From NCBI GenBank assembly GCA_036752465.1, contig DAIOSQ010000051.1, positions 1-15,555 on the forward strand: DNA of 15,555 nt, read 5' to 3'. This DNA comes from DAIOSQ01 sp036752465 (GTDB taxonomy: Bacteria; Pseudomonadota; Gammaproteobacteria; Legionellales; Legionellaceae). Shown here piece after piece: positions 1-8,328 of this stretch. Both the position numbers and the translations under genes were made by a program. The notes under the pieces are model-generated. The model had not been told where the DNA came from, did not search any database, and worked only from the letters and a program-made list of their open reading frames with translations. Position 1 is the first letter of the stretch. The number at the start of each line of letters is the position of its first letter.

Positions 1-2455
1 CGTATAATGCATTGTTTGCTTCATGCGCTGCCTTTATGGGGGATGCCAGCAAGCATGCCGTGCCATGGTTCGTGGTGGGCATGTGCAAAAAACGCAACAA
101 AGGCGCATCGCTGCCATGTGTTTGACTGCTAAGCGAGGGCAGGATGACGCAATCAAACTCTAATCCTTTGGATTTATGGATGGTCATCAGTTGCAAGCGG
201 GCTGGCATAGCATTTTTGGCATAATATTGCTGCAGATGATCGTGAAATTGCATTAAATCCGCTAGACGCCCGTCACGTTCATGCAGATCTAGTAGTTGCC
301 AATACTGCTGTAAATCTCGCATCTCTTGGGTGTTAAATATGTAAGCAGTTGCCAATTTTTCTAAGGTTAGAGCAATCCAATCGACCAAGGATTGCTGAGA
401 GCGCTGTTGCAAAGCTTGTGTTAGCACGTGACCAACTGCCTGGGCGCGTATACGACCTTCGGTGCTCAGCTTAGGCCAGAGTTGCGGCTGATTGAGCGCG
501 TGATAAATCGATCTGTTTTTATCTATATTGGCGATGGTTTCTAGATCTGATAAACCCAAACCACACCAGGGACTTCTAAGTACAGCTAACCATGCCAGTC
601 GGTTGGCTGGACAAAGTAGCGCCGTGGTTAAGGCGTATACATCGCGTATGTGCGGCAGCTTGGCCAATAAGTCAATGTCGACGCCCTGAAACGCAATATT
701 GGCTTGTTTAAGTGCCGGAATCAACGCAGCTAACTGACGCCGTGATCGTACCAAAATGGCAATGCTGCTGGCAGAGTATGTGTCTAATTCTTGTTGCACC
801 AGTGCAATAATTCCCTGTGTTTGTTGATGATGATCGGCGTATTCTAGCGCTTGAATAGTTTGGGTTGCATCGATTTTAGTGCTGCTTGAAGGGTGAAAAG
901 AAATAGCGCCTGACTCGATATCATGTTGTCGTGGGAAAATGTTTTGAAAGTGCTGGTTGGTCCAGCTCACCAGAGTTTCGGAGGCACGAAAGTTACGCGT
1001 TAATTGCAACGGTATTAACTGCACCGGACCTAGACCTTGCTGCATGACCCTGAGAAAAAGGCCAACTTCGGCTTTACGAAAGCGGTAAATCGATTGCATC
1101 GGGTCACCAACGACGAACACAGTTTTACCATCCCCAGGCTGAAAGCCAGCAACCAGACGGGTCAACAAGCTGTATTGCTGCAGCGAGGTATCTTGAAACT
1201 CATCTATTAGCAAATGATGGATGCGATGGTCAAGGTAGAGTGCTAAATCGGTAGGCTCGCTTTCTTCACCCAAAGCTTGCAGAGCGTTCATGGCGACCGC
1301 CTGAAAATCAACTTGTTGCTGTTTAGCAAAAACCCAATGCAAGTGCGCTACCAAACGTGGCAAGATAGTGAAAAGTGCCTGCAGCACTTGCCAGGAATAC
1401 GCATCGTACTGTGGGTTTGGCAACTGTTTGACCCGTAACAATGCTTCGACAAAATCTGGCAGTAAGGCAAGTTGTTGCAGGAGCTGTTGGCTATTTTGTT
1501 TGAGATGGGCATAGGCTTGCGCAGAGCAGGCAGCGCGCGTTAAGCCGATGTGCTGATCAAAGCTTTTGCGCAGAGTGTGGTTGGTGGTGAGCAAAATAGT
1601 GGCCAAAGCTACGGCCTGCTCGCGGTTCATGGTGGCAAAACTTTGCCATTGCTGCAGGATAGGGTAAATCGGTGCGAGTTTGCCAACGGGTCCCAGCGCT
1701 GCTAGCAAATCACGGACTAATTCGGCCAAGTTAGCCGCTAACTCAAGCGGCAGTGATTGCTGCAGACGCTGCAATTCGTGTTGTTCAATCCATGCTAAGG
1801 CCTGTTCATATTGATCTCTATCTTGCATTTTAGCTTGATAAAGCAGCGCTAACCATTGTTCACGCGCTGCCAATAATTGACTCATCAGTTCGATCAATTG
1901 ATCCTGTCGATTATCTAAGTGGGTCAGCAAAATGCTCAGCAGTGCATGTTGCGATTGGTCTTCAAGCAGATCTTCCACACAGGAAATGGCCGCTTCTTGG
2001 TAGGAGCTTTGCGGGTTATCAGCAATCCTGCCACACGCAATGGGCGGGGTTTGTAATGGAATAGCTCGGGTTATGGTTTGGCAAAGTGCATCGATGGTCA
2101 TGATCCGCAAGCGCCAGGGTTGTGTGAGCATATGCCATCCCAATTGCTGATCTTGTTGCAGGGCGATACGGGCAAACTGGTGGGTATTTTGCCGATGTGG
2201 ACTGGTAGCCGGGGTACCAGCATGAACTTCTCGCAGTGCGCTCAAAATACGCTCGCGCATTTCATGTGCTGCTTTTTTGGTAAAAGTCAAGGCCACGATT
2301 TGTTCTGGAGCACTGACACAACCAAGCAAGCGCAGGTAGCGCTGCGTCAAGATCTCGGTTTTGCCTGAGCCGGCTGGCGCTTGGACAATAAAAGAACGAT
2401 CGGCTGAGGTCGCTAGGGTGCGTGCGCTATCATCCGAATCGGTGGTTGTGTTCAT
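1..2455 (-). CDS. UvrD-family helicase, RecB/AddA-type, 3' part missing
   Basis: This is the N-terminal 818 residues of a superfamily 1A DNA helicase; the frame is open from the ATG to the left window edge with no stop. Visible motifs are Walker A APAGSGKT (residues 26-33), motif Ia LTFTKKAAHEM (56-66), Walker B LLIDEFQDTS with DEFQD at 418-422, motif III VGDPMQSIYRFR (449-460) and the late motif HKSKGLEF (760-767). The long gap between Ia and Walker B and the divergent layout fit the RecB/AddA branch (COG1074) rather than UvrD/Rep. Such proteins unwind double-strand break ends for recombination and usually carry a C-terminal PD-(D/E)XK nuclease, which would lie beyond the edge. The start overlaps the lysAC stop as ATGA, so translation is probably coupled; GAGG lies just upstream. 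AddA versus RecB cannot be settled without the C-terminus and the partner gene. Confidence 0.9.
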   Translation of the reverse strand, partial: MNTTTDSDDSARTLATSADRSFIVQAPAGSGKTEILTQRYLRLLGCVSAPEQIVALTFTKKAAHEMRERILSALREVHAGTPATSPHRQNTHQFARIALQQDQQLGWHMLTQPWRLRIMTIDALCQTITRAIPLQTPPIACGRIADNPQSSYQEAAISCVEDLLEDQSQHALLSILLTHLDNRQDQLIELMSQLLAAREQWLALLYQAKMQDRDQYEQALAWIEQHELQRLQQSLPLELAANLAELVRDLLAALGPVGKLAPIYPILQQWQSFATMNREQAVALATILLTTNHTLRKSFDQHIGLTRAACSAQAYAHLKQNSQQLLQQLALLPDFVEALLRVKQLPNPQYDAYSWQVLQALFTILPRLVAHLHWVFAKQQQVDFQAVAMNALQALGEESEPTDLALYLDHRIHHLLIDEFQDTSLQQYSLLTRLVAGFQPGDGKTVFVVGDPMQSIYRFRKAEVGLFLRVMQQGLGPVQLIPLQLTRNFRASETLVSWTNQHFQNIFPRQHDIESGAISFHPSSSTKIDATQTIQALEYADHHQQTQGIIALVQQELDTYSASSIAILVRSRRQLAALIPALKQANIAFQGVDIDLLAKLPHIRDVYALTTALLCPANRLAWLAVLRSPWCGLGLSDLETIANIDKNRSIYHALNQPQLWPKLSTEGRIRAQAVGHVLTQALQQRSQQSLVDWIALTLEKLATAYIFNTQEMRDLQQYWQLLDLHERDGRLADLMQFHDHLQQYYAKNAMPARLQLMTIHKSKGLEFDCVILPSLSSQTHGSDAPLLRFLHMPTTNHGTACLLASPIKAAHEANNALY

Positions 2456-5061
2456 ACATCCTCAGCAGCAAGACATAGCGGGTCAGACGGTGTGGTTGTG
2501 CTGGTTAAAATGATTTCCGCGGCCGGAGGACGAAGATTATAGGTAGAACTCATACAATGGCCATAAGCCCCGCTATTGGCAATCAGGATCACATCGTGTT
2601 CGTGACTGGCGGGCAATAAACGATTGTGTCCCAAAATGTCGGCGGACTCGCATATCGGACCGACAATATGCGCTATTTCAGTGCTTTCATCGAACAGTCG
2701 GGTCAGATTAACCATCTCATGGTACGCACCATATAATGCTGGTCTGAGTAAGGAATTCATCCCCGTTTCGATACCGATAAAGCGCACGTGATCTTTAAGT
2801 TTTGTCTGCGTAACCTTGGCCAATAATACACCACTCTCTGCCACAAAATAGCGCCCAGGTTCTAACCAAAATGTCAGGCGTGGGTAATTTTTTTTAACCG
2901 CTAACAATGCCTCATCCAGCTGCGCTAAATCAAGCGACTGTTGCCCTGGTTGCTCAACAACACCTAGGCCGCCGCCTAAGTTGATATAGGACACATCATG
3001 AAATACGGCAGTTAGCTCGACCAGCAGCTGTGCGGTTTGTTGCCATATGTCCGGGGTCAAGATGCCACTGCCCGAATGGGCATGTAAGCCGATCACGGTG
3101 GTCTCAGTTGCTGCGCATAAAGCGCGCAGTTCCGGTAATTGTTGCTGGGGAATGCCAAATTTAGACTCATTGCCTGCGGTACAAACATATTTATGATGGC
3201 CAGCACCGTGTTCGCTATCAATACGTACAAAAATCGATTGTTTCCGAAATAGGTCTGGCCAATGTTTGAGCGGGTAGATATTATCGACCGTAACATGACA
3301 CCCTTGGCTGAAGGCATAAGCATATTCTTGCTTGCTGGCAAAGTTGGGTGTAAACAGGACCTGTTTGGGGTCAATATTAGGGAATACTTGCCAAATGTGC
3401 TCGACCTCTTGTTGAGAAACGCATTCAAAAAAAATACCTTCTTGTTGCAAGGCCTTCAGAACAGAGGGATGAGGATTGGCTTTGATGGCATAAAAAACTT
3501 GGTCAATCGCGCGTAGGGCCAATAATTGCTTGGCTTTTTGCAATTGGGTTGCCGTGTCATAGACATAGCATGGCGATTGTTTGTTCGCTAGCGCAAGGAG
3601 CTCTGATCGTTTGTGCTGCCACCATGGTGTGCTGCGCTGTGCCGGTACCCCGAATTCTTCGGCAAAGCTCTTGGCATAATAAAAACTTTGTGGGTTGTTT
3701 TCAATCAGCATGGCATGTAATTTGCGACATAAGTTGTCGGCTTGGGCCGCCTCAACCACAAAAGTTAAATTCAAATCGTTGGCTGGTAGCGACATCAAAT
3801 AAATTTGCTGTGCTTCAAATATTTCGAGAATTGGCCCAAGCTTGGGCAATATTTTGCGCAACTGATGTCCTACCAAGCTGACCGCGCTGCAGGCTGTGAT
3901 GACTTTGGCGCGGCAAAATTGATTGAGCTCGTCAATCAAAGCGGTTAAGAGTGCTTGGCCTTGTACATTTGCATCATTATCTAAGGACAAAGTAATGTTA
4001 CACTGTGAGGAAGATAGCAAGTCAACCGAAAAACCGTGTGTTTTAAAAACCTGGAAAACTTCGGCTAAAAAGCCTGCTTGTTGCCACATTTGCATGGTTT
4101 CAATGGTAATCAGAGTAATATTTTCTTTAGTCAAAATGGCTTTGATCAGGGGGGTATGCACAGCGTTGTTTTGGCTAATATGCGTCCCCGAATGACTTGG
4201 CATCTGGGTAAACTTGACCGCCATGGGGATACCAAATTTTTTGACGGGTGCAATTGAGGCGGGATGCAAAACCTTAGCGCCCATAGACGCAATTTCTTGT
4301 GCCTCGTCGTAATTGAGTTGTTTCAATAGACGTGCATGCGCGATTTTATGTGGATTGGCGGTATATATGCCAGCTACATCGGTCCATATCTCACATGACT
4401 GCGCCTGCAACAGTGCAGCCATCAGCGCAGCCGAAGTATCTGAACCGCCCCTACCCAGCAGTACGGTTTCGCCCTGTGAATTTGCGGCAATAAAGCCCTG
4501 TGTGATGACAGCCTTGGCACCGCTGTTAGCGAAGCGGGCAGCCAACTCAGGATTGGCTATGGCTTGGCAGCGTGCTGCCAAGTAATTGTTAGGACTGGTG
4601 TTGGTCATCTCGGTGGTTAGCAATGCTTGCCGTGCGTCAAACCATAATGTATCGATGCCTTGCTGTTGCAAATAAGCATGACCCAACTTGCTCATCATTA
4701 GCTCACCGAGGCTAAGAATCTGTGCACAGGTTTTGGGGGGCGCTGCTTGCAGCATCGCGATGCCCGTCAGCCATTGTTGCAATTGTTGCAATTCATCATC
4801 TAGCAGGTTCGCAGCGACACCCAGTGTCTTGGCCAGTGTGGTATGACAGCTGGTAATATTTTCTAATAAAGCATGTTGTTGATGTACCAGTGCAGCCTTT
4901 ATGATCTGTTCCAATTGATTGGATATACCCGTATAAGCTGAGCATACGATAACTGGTTGGACACCTTGTTTGATATGATTGCTGGTGATGGTGAGAATAT
5001 GTTGCCAATTTTGCCAAGAAGCAACACTGGTACCGCCGAACTTGGTAATGATCTGTTGCAT
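2452..5061 (-). CDS. lysAC: Bifunctional aspartate kinase / diaminopimelate decarboxylase
   Basis: One 869-residue polypeptide carries the first and last enzymes of lysine synthesis: aspartate phosphorylation and decarboxylation of meso-diaminopimelate to lysine. The kinase half begins with KFGGTS (residues 7-12) and has GRGGSDTSA (203-211). A region of about 311-455 resembles paired ACT regulatory domains, which normally bind lysine or threonine. The PLP-dependent fold-III decarboxylase starts near 486. It shows the Schiff-base lysine in YAIKAN (K527), SKFG (633-636), HAHSGSG (660-666), GGGLG (696-700), EPGR (734-737), the catalytic Cys in CESAD (804-808) and GAYG (831-834). The fusion matches the known Bif_AspK_DapDC family (Xanthomonas/Xylella type). 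I chose the ATG at 5061, 15 codons inside the longest frame, because it is followed at once by the kinase beta strand and preceded by GGAA at 7 bases; the upstream ATG at 5106 has no such site. The helicase follows with an ATGA overlap. No lysine riboswitch was seen in the short leader. Confidence 0.95.
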   Translation of the reverse strand: MQQIITKFGGTSVASWQNWQHILTITSNHIKQGVQPVIVCSAYTGISNQLEQIIKAALVHQQHALLENITSCHTTLAKTLGVAANLLDDELQQLQQWLTGIAMLQAAPPKTCAQILSLGELMMSKLGHAYLQQQGIDTLWFDARQALLTTEMTNTSPNNYLAARCQAIANPELAARFANSGAKAVITQGFIAANSQGETVLLGRGGSDTSAALMAALLQAQSCEIWTDVAGIYTANPHKIAHARLLKQLNYDEAQEIASMGAKVLHPASIAPVKKFGIPMAVKFTQMPSHSGTHISQNNAVHTPLIKAILTKENITLITIETMQMWQQAGFLAEVFQVFKTHGFSVDLLSSSQCNITLSLDNDANVQGQALLTALIDELNQFCRAKVITACSAVSLVGHQLRKILPKLGPILEIFEAQQIYLMSLPANDLNLTFVVEAAQADNLCRKLHAMLIENNPQSFYYAKSFAEEFGVPAQRSTPWWQHKRSELLALANKQSPCYVYDTATQLQKAKQLLALRAIDQVFYAIKANPHPSVLKALQQEGIFFECVSQQEVEHIWQVFPNIDPKQVLFTPNFASKQEYAYAFSQGCHVTVDNIYPLKHWPDLFRKQSIFVRIDSEHGAGHHKYVCTAGNESKFGIPQQQLPELRALCAATETTVIGLHAHSGSGILTPDIWQQTAQLLVELTAVFHDVSYINLGGGLGVVEQPGQQSLDLAQLDEALLAVKKNYPRLTFWLEPGRYFVAESGVLLAKVTQTKLKDHVRFIGIETGMNSLLRPALYGAYHEMVNLTRLFDESTEIAHIVGPICESADILGHNRLLPASHEHDVILIANSGAYGHCMSSTYNLRPPAAEIILTSTTTPSDPLCLAAEDV

Positions 5062-5068
5062 AACATGT

Positions 5069-5072
5069 TTCC
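5069..5072 (-). promoter_or_regulatory. Ribosome binding site deciding the lysAC start
   Basis: On the minus strand GGAA sits seven bases before the ATG at 5061. The alternative upstream in-frame ATG at 5106 is preceded by an AT-rich run without a purine-rich site, so the inner start is preferred. Confidence 0.5.
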
Positions 5073-5251
5073 GTTCAAAAATGACACAGACTAGCATACT
5101 AATCATAAGATATACAAGGTCTGTTTGGTGCCTAAAAAAGCGATGCCTTGCTAAGATACTTTTTTAAATTCATAATGTTGAAATTCGTTGAGTAGGGTCG
5201 TTCGACTATGCCCGCTGAATCCTAGTGATAGCGTTTTGTGCGTTCGATAAA

Positions 5252-5280
5252 TAGACTGAACATGTACAGATTTTTATAAC
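5252..5280 (+). promoter_or_regulatory. Candidate sigma-70 promoter for fadL
   Basis: TAGACT (5252-5257) resembles a -35 box. It is followed by exactly 17 bases and TATAAC (5275-5280), which differs from the -10 consensus at one position. A transcript from here would have a leader of about 100 bases that includes the 14-bp tandem repeat. The call is by eye only. Confidence 0.35.
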
Positions 5281-5340
5281 CCAGCATCGAATAAACAGGT
5301 TTGTGATTGTCATCAAATCCAAGATGATCCCAATAGATAA

Positions 5341-5382
5341 TATCAAGTAGATGTTATCAAGTAGATGTTACCAAGTTAGGAG
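5341..5382 (+). repeat. 14-bp tandem repeat in the fadL leader
   Basis: The unit TATCAAGTAGATGT occurs twice in perfect tandem (5341-5354 and 5355-5368). A third, degraded copy, TACCAAGTTAGGAG (5369-5382), follows, and its end is the Shine-Dalgarno sequence of fadL. Unit gain or loss by replication slippage would change the leader length without touching the ribosome binding site or the coding frame. Confidence 0.85.
5378..5382 (+). promoter_or_regulatory. Ribosome binding site supporting a TTG start for fadL
   Basis: AGGAG ends six bases before the TTG at 5389. The spacing is ideal, and the encoded N-terminus directly forms a signal peptide, which supports a TTG start over any internal codon. 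Confidence 0.7.
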
Positions 5383-5388
5383 CAAGGT

Positions 5389-6774
5389 TTGCAGATCCAA
5401 TCAAAAGCAGTGATACACGCTTTTATCTTGGCAATCGCTGTGCTTCGAGATGTGCATGCGGCAGGGTTTTCACTGTATACCGAGAGCAACGCGGCTAATT
5501 TGGGTAATTTTGCTGCGGGTAATGCTGCTGAAGCGCGTGATGCAAGCACAGGTTGGGATAATCCAGCAGGTTTGGCCTTGCTCCATCATCCCCAAATGGT
5601 GATAAGTGCTATCGGCGCTTTCCCCAGTCTGTCGTTGAGTGGTACCAGTACGTTTTCTACGGAGGGTACACCTGATCCCTACGTCCAATCTTTTAATAAC
5701 ATACAAGGTGGGCAACATGCAGTTTTTCCTACGCTGCATATTGCCAAGCCCTTAGGGCCTCATACAACCTTTGGTTTAAGTGTGCTTTCCCCCTTTGGCT
5801 CCACCAGTCAATGGGGTAACAACTCCCCGGTACGCTATGCGGCTACTGATACACAACTCTTGGTTCTTGAGGTCTCGCCTGAACTTGGGGCGGAATTAGT
5901 GCCGCATGTGTATGTGGGTCTTGGTCTGGACTTGCAATGGGCGCGGGTTAAATTCAATCAGGTACTGGGATCGCCTGCAGAATTGCAATATCTTGAAACG
6001 TTTGGTGGCGGGGGTATTTATCCAGAGTATCTCGATTCACTCAGTGACAATGTCGGCAGTTCTTTTGGGATTGGCGCACATGCAGGGGTGCTGTTTGTTT
6101 TTCGCGATAACCATAGCCGCGTTGGGGTTAATTATGTATCACAGGTCCCACAGCAATATAGCGATCATAGCATGTTAACGGGCAGACTTGCAGATCCAGC
6201 AGTTGAAGATCCCACTGCAAACTTTCTAAGTGAAACATTGCGCAGCAATGTTATTAATATGCCCGATGTTTTAACTCTGAGTGCCTATCATGACCTCAAT
6301 GAAACCTTAGCTGTGTTGGCATCATTGGTGTACACGGGTTGGAGCAGTTTTCGCACCATAGAGTTGGGCAATATCGCAGCTTACTCGCCAGAGTTAGGTG
6401 AGCAGTCACTGCTGGATGTGTCAACAAAAGAAAACTATCGCAATACCGTGCGTGTTGCATTAGGGTTGAATTATAAGTTCACAGAAAAGTTCATGTGGCG
6501 TGTTGGTGGTGGTTTTGATGAAACACCTACGGTGAATCGTTACCGTGATGTTCGTTTGCCAGATGGCAATCGCTGGGCGTTGTCGGTTGGCTCTCATTGG
6601 CAATGGCGGAAAAATCTTGCTTTTGATTGGGGGTACACGTATTTGTTCGTGCCTGGTGGTGCTAAGATCAACCATACACAAATGCTCGGTGAAACGTCCA
6701 GTTACCAGGTCAACGGTGTGGCTCAACTGCATGCGCAAGTGGCAGGGCTGCAGTTAGTTTGGACAATCGACTAA
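5389..6774 (+). CDS. fadL: FadL/TodX-family outer-membrane fatty acid transporter
   Basis: The 461-residue precursor belongs to the FadL/OmpP1/TodX family of 14-stranded barrels that let long-chain fatty acids and other hydrophobic molecules cross the outer membrane. A signal peptide covers residues 1-24 (hydrophobic core about 11-19, likely cleavage after VHA). The mature protein starts with the family's typical N-terminal hatch: GFSLYTESNAANLGN, an acidic-alanine stretch, then the conserved NPAGL at 58-62. The rest alternates aromatic strands and polar turns as in porins, and the length fits the family. The start is TTG with a strong AGGAG at six bases. The chain ends in QLVWTID rather than a terminal aromatic residue, which is unusual for a barrel assembly signal. 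glpD begins 11 bases after the stop, so the two are probably co-transcribed. The substrate is inferred to be long-chain fatty acids because fadE is nearby; another hydrophobic substrate remains possible. Confidence 0.9.
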   Translation: MQIQSKAVIHAFILAIAVLRDVHAAGFSLYTESNAANLGNFAAGNAAEARDASTGWDNPAGLALLHHPQMVISAIGAFPSLSLSGTSTFSTEGTPDPYVQSFNNIQGGQHAVFPTLHIAKPLGPHTTFGLSVLSPFGSTSQWGNNSPVRYAATDTQLLVLEVSPELGAELVPHVYVGLGLDLQWARVKFNQVLGSPAELQYLETFGGGGIYPEYLDSLSDNVGSSFGIGAHAGVLFVFRDNHSRVGVNYVSQVPQQYSDHSMLTGRLADPAVEDPTANFLSETLRSNVINMPDVLTLSAYHDLNETLAVLASLVYTGWSSFRTIELGNIAAYSPELGEQSLLDVSTKENYRNTVRVALGLNYKFTEKFMWRVGGGFDETPTVNRYRDVRLPDGNRWALSVGSHWQWRKNLAFDWGYTYLFVPGGAKINHTQMLGETSSYQVNGVAQLHAQVAGLQLVWTID

Positions 6775-6785
6775 GGCTGACATAG

Positions 6786-8285
6786 ATGGTGCGACAATAT
6801 GATGTGGTGGTCGTAGGTGGCGGTATCAATGGTTGTGGATGCGCACAAGATGCTGCGTCTCGAGGGTTATCGGTGCTGTTATGCGAAAAAGATGACCTGG
6901 CGTCTAAAACATCATCCAGCAGTACCAAATTGATTCATGGTGGATTGCGCTATTTGGAGTATTATAACTTCAAACTGGTTAAAAAAGCACTGGATGAAAG
7001 GCAGACTTTGCTAAAAATCGCGCCGCATTTGGTGCATCCTTTGCCTATTATGTTGCCGCACAAAAAAACTATGCGACCTATCTGGATGTTGTATTGTGGG
7101 TTGCTGATGTATGATTACTTGAGTCGAAAAAATCAGTTGCCGCATAGTAAACTTATGTGGCGCAGAGCTCATCCCAGTTATTTCGCATCGCTTGCACGAC
7201 AGTATAACAAAGGGTTTCTTTACTTCGATGCCATAACAGACGATGCCCGCTTGACGGTGGCGAATGCCATGCAAGCCAAGCAAGCAGGTGCGGTCATCCT
7301 CACGCGTACTGAATTAGTCGATGCGCATGCCTGGGATAACCAGTGGCAATTGACGCTGCAACCGCAAGCGGAGCCTGCATTTCAAATAAAGGCAAACGTG
7401 ATAATTAATGCCGCAGGACCCTGGGCGCCTAAGCTAGATAAGGTGTTACAGACACCACGCTGCCAGGCTATGTCTTTGGTCAAGGGCAGTCATATTGTGG
7501 TCCATCAGTTGTATGCGGGTGAACACGCGTACATGTTACAACACGATGATCATCGTGTTGTATTCGTTATTCCTTATCATCATCATACATTGATTGGCAC
7601 AACCGATTTGGCCTTTGATGGCGATCCAGCTACGGTGAGCATAAATGAACAAGAGGTGCGCTATTTATGTGATTTGGTGAATCAATATTTTCAACGAAAA
7701 ATCAGTGCAGCAGATATTATTTGTTCTTGGAGTGGGGTCAGACCATTGCTGCGCGAAGCGGACAAAGCTCCCTCAGCCTTAAGTCGCGATTATGCCTATC
7801 ATTTCTCGCGACAGCCGGCACCATTGGTTACAATATACAGTGGTAAAATCACGACGTATCGACAATTATCACAAGCGGTGATTGATACGCTTGTTGAAAT
7901 ATTTCCGCAGTTACCGCCATCTGATACGTCGCATGGCTTGTTGCCTGGAGCCGTTTGGCAGCATATGGATTATACGGCCTACCGCAGGTATGCATGGGCC
8001 AAATATCATTGGTTACCTGAAAGTTTGTTGACAAGATATTTACAAAATTATGGTACGCAGACAGAATTGCTACTGGATGGTCGTCACAGCTTGGATGACT
8101 TGGGCGAACATTTTACTGCAAACTTGTACCAAAACGAGGTTGATTACCTCTGTCATTATGAATGGGCCAGAGCTGCTGAAGACATTCTATGGCGGAGAAC
8201 TAAGCTTGGCTTGACCACCGATCCTGAAGGTCAACAAAGATTGGCAAAATATTTGGCAGAAAAGCACTATGCCCATTCGACTTGA
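6786..8285 (+). CDS. glpD: Aerobic FAD-dependent glycerol-3-phosphate dehydrogenase
   Basis: GlpD oxidises sn-glycerol 3-phosphate to dihydroxyacetone phosphate at the inner face of the cytoplasmic membrane and passes electrons to quinone. The 499 residues match the usual length (about 501 in E. coli), and recognisable family blocks run throughout. These are the FAD-binding GGGINGCGCAQDAASRG (11-27), SSTKLIHGGLRYLE (45-58, with substrate-region H51, R55 and Y56), NAAGPW (208-213), KGSHIVV (233-239), SGVRPL (316-321) and SGKITTYR (352-359, with K354). The C-terminal domain has the conserved YGTQTELLL and HYEWARAAEDILWRRTKLG segments. The first Gly of the usual GGKLTTYR motif is Ser here, a mild change. 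It lies 11 bases behind fadL with only AAGG as a ribosome site, so it may depend on translation of fadL. No glpR, glpF or glpK lies in the window. Confidence 0.95.
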   Translation: MVRQYDVVVVGGGINGCGCAQDAASRGLSVLLCEKDDLASKTSSSSTKLIHGGLRYLEYYNFKLVKKALDERQTLLKIAPHLVHPLPIMLPHKKTMRPIWMLYCGLLMYDYLSRKNQLPHSKLMWRRAHPSYFASLARQYNKGFLYFDAITDDARLTVANAMQAKQAGAVILTRTELVDAHAWDNQWQLTLQPQAEPAFQIKANVIINAAGPWAPKLDKVLQTPRCQAMSLVKGSHIVVHQLYAGEHAYMLQHDDHRVVFVIPYHHHTLIGTTDLAFDGDPATVSINEQEVRYLCDLVNQYFQRKISAADIICSWSGVRPLLREADKAPSALSRDYAYHFSRQPAPLVTIYSGKITTYRQLSQAVIDTLVEIFPQLPPSDTSHGLLPGAVWQHMDYTAYRRYAWAKYHWLPESLLTRYLQNYGTQTELLLDGRHSLDDLGEHFTANLYQNEVDYLCHYEWARAAEDILWRRTKLGLTTDPEGQQRLAKYLAEKHYAHST

Positions 8286-8317
8286 TAGAGAATGGGTATG
8301 TAATGACTCATAACCAT

Positions 8318-8321
8318 AGGA
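8318..8321 (+). promoter_or_regulatory. Ribosome binding site supporting a GTG start
   Basis: AGGA lies seven bases before the GTG at 8329. It supports this non-ATG codon as the start of the DUF1189-like membrane protein. Confidence 0.55.
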
Positions 8322-8328
8322 TAGAAGC

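Larger units (their letters stand above)
5062..5388. other. Divergent intergenic region between lysAC and fadL
   Basis: This 327-base stretch separates two divergent genes and carries no convincing gene. It holds the lysAC leader, a candidate fadL promoter (5252-5280), a 14-bp tandem repeat (5341-5382) and the fadL ribosome binding site. For lysAC a -10-like TATGAT lies just before the alternative ATG, on the minus strand near 5100, but no matching -35 box is evident. A 7-base inverted repeat of A and T runs (5134-5140 with 5159-5165) is present, but with an 18-base loop between gene starts I do not call it a terminator. A short GTCG-TT-CGAC inverted repeat lies near 5200-5210. No FadR- or PsrA-like operator was recognised. 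Confidence 0.6.

Noticed and set aside
2078..2368. 96-codon plus-strand ORF
   Set aside because: It lies entirely inside the helicase gene on the opposite strand, which has clear conserved motifs through this region (Walker A side); no independent support.
3549..4585. Several 90-110-codon plus-strand ORFs opposite lysAC
   Set aside because: They are antisense to strongly conserved kinase and decarboxylase sequence, lack recognisable domains and have no ribosome sites worth noting.
2452..5106. lysAC start at the upstream ATG (5106)
   Set aside because: It would add 15 hydrophobic residues before the kinase core without a ribosome site; the ATG at 5061 has one and begins at the usual family position.
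5134..5165. AAAAAAG ... CTTTTTT inverted repeat as an intrinsic terminator
   Set aside because: The stem is nearly all A-T with an 18-base loop and lies upstream of both divergent genes, where no terminator is needed.
5062..5388. Lysine riboswitch or T-box for lysAC
   Set aside because: The minus-strand leader is short and shows none of the long paired structure or conserved cores of these elements.
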